DNA of 9,752 nucleotides, taken from Candidatus Falkowiibacteriota bacterium (GTDB lineage: Bacteria > Patescibacteriota > Patescibacteriia > Patescibacteriales > UBA12465). Under the pieces are notes generated by a model that did not search any database, was not told the DNA's origin, and saw only the letters and a program-made list of their open reading frames with translations. The position numbers were made by a program, and so were the translations under genes. Each line of letters opens with the position of its first letter. The stretch's first letter is position 1. The stretch lies in contig CAIOGK010000030.1 of assembly GCA_903857815.1 (NCBI GenBank), forward strand, positions 1 through 9,752, written 5' to 3'. Shown here one piece after another: positions 6,397 through 9,752 of this stretch.

Positions 6397-7209
6397 ATGT
6401 CTTTAATTAAGGCCTATTTACTTCCCCATTCACCATTGCTTATTCCGGAAATCGGAAGAGCAAATTATGGTTTTTTAGATAAAACTGTTGTAGCTTACCA
6501 AAAAATAAAAGAAGATTTAATTAGCTCTGGCATCGAAACAGTTATTGTTATCTCTCCCCATAATCAACTCGGTGATGATTTTTTTATTGTTAATGCGGCC
6601 CCAGAAATGGAATTAAGCTTTTCTGATTTTGGCTTTATTCCCCCTAAAAATTTTCTCAAGGGCGATATTCTTCTTTGCGATAGTCTTAAAAATCAAACAA
6701 AAAATGAATTACCAATTAAAATAATTTCCGAAAATAAATTAGATTACGGAAGCGCTATTCCCTTACATTTACTAAAAGATCAAAATACTTCATTTAAAGT
6801 TTTAGTTATTTCTCCCGCAGAAAAAATCGGGCTTGAAGAACATTTTAATTGCGGAGAAAAACTCGCCGAATTAATTCAAGCAAGTAATAAAAAAATTGCC
6901 ATTATTGCTTCCGGAGATTTATCGCATCGTTTAAAACGTAAATCACCAGGCGGTTACTCGCCTAAAGGTGCTAAATTTGATAATAAGTTAATTGAATATC
7001 TAAGTGATCCAGAGACTGCTAAAGAAAATATTCTAAAAATGGATAAAAAATTAATTTTAGAAGCGAGTGAATGTGGATTAAAGCCAATCGTTATGACTCT
7101 TGGTTTTCTAAAAAATTTAACCTGGGAATCAAATATTCTCGCCTATCAAACTGACTTTGGCGTTGGCTATTTAAGTTTAGAATTTATCTTTAAAAGTATT
7201 GATATATGA
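6397..7209 (+). CDS. Class III extradiol dioxygenase (LigB/Memo superfamily) protein
   Basis: This is a 270-residue cytosolic protein. The pattern LLPHSPLLIPEIG (8-20), ISPHNQ (53-57), a DYGSAIPLHLL block (116-126), a long ASGDLSHRL (171-179), a GGYSPKGAKFD stretch (185-195) and EASECGLKPI (222-231) matches the LigB-type domain of AmmeMemoRadiSam proteins. In those proteins the domain is often fused to AMMECR1. Candidate metal or active-site residues are H11, H55, H124, H177 and possibly E225. No AMMECR1 domain follows, so this is a stand-alone version. Its substrate is unknown: family members include aromatic ring-opening enzymes and the Memo protein, so calling it a catabolic dioxygenase would go too far. 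The start lies two bases after the previous stop. AAGGGGAG (6375-6382) upstream may serve as a somewhat distant Shine-Dalgarno. The TGA stop overlaps the next ATG. Confidence 0.85.
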   Translation: MSLIKAYLLPHSPLLIPEIGRANYGFLDKTVVAYQKIKEDLISSGIETVIVISPHNQLGDDFFIVNAAPEMELSFSDFGFIPPKNFLKGDILLCDSLKNQTKNELPIKIISENKLDYGSAIPLHLLKDQNTSFKVLVISPAEKIGLEEHFNCGEKLAELIQASNKKIAIIASGDLSHRLKRKSPGGYSPKGAKFDNKLIEYLSDPETAKENILKMDKKLILEASECGLKPIVMTLGFLKNLTWESNILAYQTDFGVGYLSLEFIFKSIDI

Positions 7210-7511
7210 AAACCGAGTCTGAGTTCCAATCATTTTCCGATATCTTTAAAAATCGCCAAACAGTAAAACCACCCGCTTATCCTTGGCAAGACCTTGCCCT
7301 GCGCGTTATTAAAGATTTAGGTATTCCGGATTTTAAACGCTCCTCAGTTTTTAAGGCTTGTAAAGATTTACCACTTAATACCATCGAAATAGCTCTTAAT
7401 GATACCAAGGAACTTTGCAAAACTGGATCTAAATGGCAATATTTTTTCAAAATAATTGATGCCCGAAAAACTAATGAAAAAAAAGAAACCCCAACAGAAA
7501 TTAAACAATAA
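7206..7511 (+). CDS. Conserved-looking hypothetical protein, 101 residues
   Basis: This is a small, charged, soluble protein with no signal peptide or membrane segment. Residues about 20-90 look like one compact, mostly helical domain: KPPAYPWQDLALRVIKDLGI, then FKRSSVFKACKDLP, then LNDTKELCKTGSKWQYFFKII. A Lys/Glu/Thr-rich tail (90-101) is probably disordered. The pattern of a tryptophan, paired basic helices and two cysteines (C51, C70) hints at a small nucleic-acid or protein-binding module, but I recognise no family with confidence. The ATG overlaps the TGA of the LigB-like gene (ATGA, 7206-7209), which implies translational coupling. The stop is one base from the deformylase ATG. It is therefore an integral part of this operon and not a chance reading frame. 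Confidence 0.75.
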   Translation: MKTESEFQSFSDIFKNRQTVKPPAYPWQDLALRVIKDLGIPDFKRSSVFKACKDLPLNTIEIALNDTKELCKTGSKWQYFFKIIDARKTNEKKETPTEIKQ

Positions 7512-7512
7512 T

Positions 7513-8013
7513 ATGCCCAAACAACTAGAAATAATAACCTATCCTCACCCGATTTTAAGAAAAAAATCGGAAATTATCGATAAAAATGAACTGCTTGATA
7601 AAAATTTAAAGGAGTTGCTTTTAGATATGGAGGAAACCATGAAAGTAAAAGATGGCGCCGGATTAGCCGCTCCCCAAATTGGTAGAAATATTAGATTAAT
7701 CGTAATTAGCCATAATAAAAAAACTCTATTTTTGATTAACCCAACCATTACAAAAAAATCTTGGGCGAGGAAAATAGAAGAAGAGGGATGTCTATCAGTT
7801 GTAAATGAAAAAGGAGAAATAGTTTACGCTCCAGTTTCCCGCCATAAGCGAGTAAACTGTGTTTATCTCGATGAAAAAGGTAATAAAAAAACTCTAGCCG
7901 CTGAAGATTTGCTTGCTAGAGTAATCCAACACGAAATAGACCATTTAGACGGAATTCTTTTTATTGATAGACTTAGCGATTTTCCAACCAAGCCAAACAA
8001 GACCAAAAAATAA
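7513..8013 (+). CDS. def: Peptide deformylase
   Basis: This 166-residue metalloenzyme removes the N-formyl group from new proteins. All three family motifs are intact: GAGLAAPQ (48-55), EGCLS (91-95, metal ligand C93) and QHEIDH (139-144, metal ligands H140 and H144, catalytic E141). The N terminus ..LEIITYPHPILRKKSE is typical of the family. I chose ATG 7513 because it gives the usual length and start. An in-frame ATG at 7456 would add 19 lysine- and asparagine-rich residues lying wholly inside the preceding gene. The start is one base after the previous stop, so it is probably co-translated with it. No Shine-Dalgarno is visible. Its last 69 bases are antisense to the end of dedA, which encodes the Lys/Pro/Asn-rich tail after the catalytic domain. 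No terminator is visible after the stop. Confidence 0.97.
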   Translation: MPKQLEIITYPHPILRKKSEIIDKNELLDKNLKELLLDMEETMKVKDGAGLAAPQIGRNIRLIVISHNKKTLFLINPTITKKSWARKIEEEGCLSVVNEKGEIVYAPVSRHKRVNCVYLDEKGNKKTLAAEDLLARVIQHEIDHLDGILFIDRLSDFPTKPNKTKK

Positions 8014-8568
8014 GAAGACTAAAGAGATTTCTTTGTAGTAACTCATCAACAATTCTTGATTAGCGCCAATAAAATATCCCAAAGCAGCTAAAATAGAAAC
8101 CCAAAGCAAAGAACCGAGGGTAGTATAAAAAACAAAAGGTAAAAATGGCATTTTACAAAAACCGGCCGGAAGAGAAATCAGCTGTCTAATCACCGGAACT
8201 AAACGACCAATAAAAGTAGCTGAAACCGAATTTTCAAAAAAATATTTTTCTGCTCGCACAATACTATCAGGACTAATTAAAAACCATTTAGCGGCTTTAT
8301 GGCTCGCTAGTTTATAAATTAAGGGACGACCTAAATAATAAGCTAAAACATAATTAAAAATAGCTCCGACCACACTACCAATAACCCCAGCTAAAATTAC
8401 TAACCAAATATCCATTTTACCCTGGCTAGCTAAATAAGCCGCTGGCGGGACAATAATTTCTGAGGGCATCGGGATAAACGAACTCTCAATCGCCATTAAT
8501 AATCCCACGCCAAAATAACCCATCCCCTGAGTTATACTAAGAAAAAAATTAAAAAAATCAGTTAACAT
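7945..8568 (-). CDS. DedA family inner-membrane protein
   Basis: This 207-residue polytopic membrane protein belongs to the DedA/SNARE-associated superfamily, whose members act as lipid flippases or transporters such as undecaprenyl-phosphate carriers. Family signatures are present: ESSFIPMPSEIIVPPAA (28-44), and FIGRLVPVIRQLISLPAGFCKM (119-140), with conserved arginines R122 and R128 and the PAG..KM segment. Hydrophobic segments lie near 15-30, 52-78, 118-136, 146-168 and 180-198. I chose ATG 8568 because it begins right before the first conserved helix. The next upstream in-frame ATGs (up to 8745) would add 59 residues antisense to fmt with no family resemblance. The 3' end overlaps def by 69 bp in the opposite direction, and the 5' end is 28 bp from the divergent fmt start. 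Which lipid it moves cannot be told from the sequence. Confidence 0.93.
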   Translation of the reverse strand: MLTDFFNFFLSITQGMGYFGVGLLMAIESSFIPMPSEIIVPPAAYLASQGKMDIWLVILAGVIGSVVGAIFNYVLAYYLGRPLIYKLASHKAAKWFLISPDSIVRAEKYFFENSVSATFIGRLVPVIRQLISLPAGFCKMPFLPFVFYTTLGSLLWVSILAALGYFIGANQELLMSYYKEISLVFLFFGLVWLGWKIAKSINKKNSV

Positions 8569-8609
8569 AATTTCAATAATATCATATTCATAAACTATGT
8601 CCAGCCAAG
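8562..8609. promoter_or_regulatory. Overlapping divergent promoters of dedA and fmt
   Basis: Only 28 bases separate the dedA and fmt start codons. For dedA (minus), TTGGCT (8608-8603) and TATGAT (8586-8581) are spaced by 16 bases, with the -35 inside the fmt coding start. For fmt (plus), TTAACA (8562-8567, five of six) and CATATT (8584-8589, four of six) are also 16 apart, with the -35 overlapping the dedA start codon. That arrangement implies a start of transcription at or next to the fmt ATG. The two -10 boxes overlap, so the promoters would compete. Confidence 0.35.
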
Positions 8610-9541
8610 ATAAAATAAAAAAATTGAAATTAATTTTCATGGGGACTCCAGAATTCTCTTTACCAGGTCTACAAAAACTTATTAATGATGATTCTTTTGA
8701 AATAGTTGGTATTTTCACGCAAACTGATAAACCTATCGGCCGCAAACAAATACTTACTCCCCCGCCAGTTAAAGTTTTAGCTTTAAAACATAAATTGCAA
8801 GTTTTTCAACCAGAAAAAATAAAAACAGAAATTGAAAATATTAAAAATCTGCAACCAGATTTAATTGTTGTTATTGCCTATGGAAAAATTATTCCTCAAG
8901 AAATATTAGATATCCCGGTTTATGGTTGCATTAATGTCCATGCCTCCCTACTTCCTAAATACCGCGGGGCAGCCTGTTTAAATGCGCCAATTTTAAATGG
9001 TGATTTAGAAACTGGAATAACGATTATGAAAATGGAGGCTGGTCTTGACACTGGCCCGATTTTACGGCAATCTAAAATGGAATTAACGGGGACCGAAAGT
9101 CTCGCCGATGTTCATGATACATTATCAAATTTAGGAGCAGCCATACTTCCAGAAACTTTACATGATTGGGTAAATAAAAAAATCGAGCCCCAAATTCAAG
9201 ATGATTCTCAAGCGAGCTATATCAAAACCTTATCCAAAGAAGACGGAAAAATTAATTGGGGAAAATCAGCCATAGAAATAGAAAGAATGGTACGAGCCTA
9301 TAATCCTTGGCCTGGCACTTGGACCGATATTAATGGAGAAATATTAAAAATAATTACGGTTGAACATGAAATTGTTGAAAGTAAAAAAATGAAAATTGGA
9401 AAATTAAGTCTAGAGGATGGACGCCTAATTATTCAGTGTGGACAAAATGCGCTCGCTATATTAAAATTGCAGTTAGCTGGAAAAAAGATAATGAGTGCTG
9501 AGGAATTTATCAACGGTCACAAAAGCAAAATCAATAATTAA
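8597..9541 (+). CDS. fmt: Methionyl-tRNA formyltransferase
   Basis: This 314-residue cytosolic enzyme transfers a formyl group from 10-formyl-tetrahydrofolate to initiator Met-tRNA. The N-terminal Rossmann domain begins KLIFMGTPEFS (11-21). The catalytic triad is complete: N113 and H115 in INVHASLLP, and D151 in GLDTGPIL, each seven positions later than in the E. coli enzyme. KYRGAA (121-126) is the usual RGAA substrate loop, although the following residues are CLNAPI instead of the common PIQWAI. The C-terminal tRNA-binding domain begins near 210 (IKTLSKEDGKINW). An in-frame stop at 8591 bounds the gene, so ATG 8597 is the first start. TTG 8624 would give the more usual N terminus and is a real alternative. 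It is followed 14 bases later by a tRNA gene and probably shares its transcript. Confidence 0.97.
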   Translation: MSSQDKIKKLKLIFMGTPEFSLPGLQKLINDDSFEIVGIFTQTDKPIGRKQILTPPPVKVLALKHKLQVFQPEKIKTEIENIKNLQPDLIVVIAYGKIIPQEILDIPVYGCINVHASLLPKYRGAACLNAPILNGDLETGITIMKMEAGLDTGPILRQSKMELTGTESLADVHDTLSNLGAAILPETLHDWVNKKIEPQIQDDSQASYIKTLSKEDGKINWGKSAIEIERMVRAYNPWPGTWTDINGEILKIITVEHEIVESKKMKIGKLSLEDGRLIIQCGQNALAILKLQLAGKKIMSAEEFINGHKSKINN

Positions 9542-9555
9542 ATTTAAAATTAAAT

Positions 9556-9627
9556 GGTCTCTTCGTCTAACGGCTAGGACGCCAGGTTCTCATCCTGGTA
9601 ATAGGGGTTCGATTCCCCTAGGGACTA
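9556..9627 (+). tRNA. tRNA-Glu (anticodon CTC)
   Basis: A complete cloverleaf can be drawn by hand. The acceptor stem is GGTCTCT with AGGGACT, with two G-U pairs. The D arm is GTC/GAC. The anticodon stem is CCAGG/CCTGG with loop TTCTCAT, giving anticodon CTC at 9589-9591 (codon GAG). The T arm is AGGGG-TTCGATT-CCCCT, and the discriminator base is A at 9627. The TTCGTCTA...GGAC core is typical of tRNA-Glu. The 3' CCA is not encoded (CGA follows), so it must be added by a CCA-adding enzyme. It lies 14 bases after fmt with no promoter evident between them. Confidence 0.95.
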
Positions 9628-9636
9628 CGAAATAAG

Positions 9637-9662
9637 AAATGGGCTAAAAGCCCCTTTTTTAT
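9637..9662 (+). terminator. Rho-independent terminator after fmt and tRNA-Glu
   Basis: GGGCT (9641-9645) and AGCCC (9649-9653) form a stem with an AAA loop. The stem base is flanked by A-rich DNA on the left and one C plus six T on the right (9655-9660). It is placed to end the tRNA-Glu transcript. Confidence 0.8.
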
Positions 9663-9690
9663 TTATATTTACAAACATCCATGTTATACT
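9662..9690 (+). promoter_or_regulatory. Promoter of the gene running off the right edge
   Basis: TTTATA (9662-9667, four of six) and TATACT (9685-9690, five of six) are spaced by 17 bases, with TG at 9682-9683 making an extended -10 (TGTTATACT). The start of transcription near 9697 would leave a leader of about 14 bases before ATG 9711. It follows the tRNA terminator directly, which supports a new transcription unit. Confidence 0.6.
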
Positions 9691-9710
9691 GAAAATATAA
9701 TAATATATTT

Positions 9711-9752
9711 ATGTTAAAAAAATTTTTGATCTGGCTCAAAAAATTTTTACCT
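9711..9752 (+). CDS. Start of an unknown gene, cut by the window edge
   Basis: From ATG 9711 the frame stays open to the last base and gives 14 residues: a basic, aromatic N terminus of the form MLKKFLIWLKKFLP. A well-placed promoter precedes it. The short hydrophobic and lysine-rich start could be a signal or membrane anchor, but too little is visible to name a family. No Shine-Dalgarno is seen. Confidence 0.5.
   Translation, partial: MLKKFLIWLKKFLP

Noticed and set aside
7207..7209. TGA read as glycine (as in some CPR lineages)
   Set aside because: The long genes contain no in-frame TGA, and the single TGA fits an ordinary ATGA stop-start overlap. Read-through would add an unrelated tail of about 20 residues.
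7456..7512. Longer N terminus for deformylase from ATG 7456
   Set aside because: The added 19 residues lie inside the preceding gene in another frame, are low-complexity, and are not part of the deformylase family; ATG 7513 gives the standard start.
7545..7748. Minus-strand open frame opposite deformylase
   Set aside because: It mirrors the conserved GAGLAAPQ region of def and shows no independent features.
8569..8745. Longer N terminus for the DedA protein from ATG 8745
   Set aside because: The extra 59 residues are antisense to fmt, lack DedA features and would erase the divergent gap; ATG 8568 precedes the first conserved segment.
1..9752. CRISPR arrays, insertion sequences, attachment sites or toxin-antitoxin genes
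   Set aside because: I looked for direct repeats with spacers, transposase or integrase motifs, and small paired genes, and saw none. The tRNA-Glu 3' end is not followed by an integrase or a visible repeat of its end.

Overview
The window is a compact, visibly AT-rich bacterial segment with short intergenic gaps and mostly weak or absent Shine-Dalgarno sequences. The genetic code looks standard: most genes end in TAA, one ends in TGA, and there are no in-frame TGA codons in the long genes. Several features suggest a member of the Candidate Phyla Radiation (Patescibacteria). These are the pilin with a DPAE..KKSRDSQR stretch after its hydrophobic helix, a secreted lysozyme-like protein with wall-binding-type repeats, and a stand-alone LigB-type enzyme beside a short conserved-looking unknown protein. 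The lineage assignment is inferred from family resemblance, not from a marker gene.

Layout, left to right. On the minus strand are an integral membrane protein (43-663) that resembles the C-terminal half of a prepilin peptidase, and a type IV pilin-like protein (752-1444). A strong terminator lies between them. Reading right from about 1600 is a single-domain response regulator broken by a one-base frameshift in a poly-A tract (1629-2004). Next is clpB (2107-4746), with a sigma70-type promoter and a near-perfect CIRCE operator, so HrcA control of a heat-shock disaggregase is likely. After the clpB terminator, a new promoter precedes four tightly packed genes: the secreted lysozyme-like repeat protein (4856-6394), the LigB/Memo-like protein (6397-7209), an unknown 101-residue protein (7206-7511) and peptide deformylase (7513-8013).

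The dedA membrane protein gene (7945-8568, minus) converges on deformylase and overlaps it by 69 bp. It also diverges from fmt (8597-9541) across a gap of only 28 bp. Deformylase and methionyl-tRNA formyltransferase, the two ends of the formyl-methionine cycle, are therefore close together but separated by an inverted dedA. A tRNA-Glu(CTC) without an encoded CCA follows fmt and ends in a clear terminator. An extended -10 promoter then starts a gene that runs off the right edge.

The features most worth a second look are the frameshifted receiver domain, the CIRCE-controlled clpB, the degenerate prepilin-peptidase-like neighbour of the pilin, the operon of lysozyme-like, LigB-like, unknown and deformylase genes, and the dedA insertion between def and fmt. 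I found no CRISPR array, transposase, integrase, or clearly new defence or mobile system.
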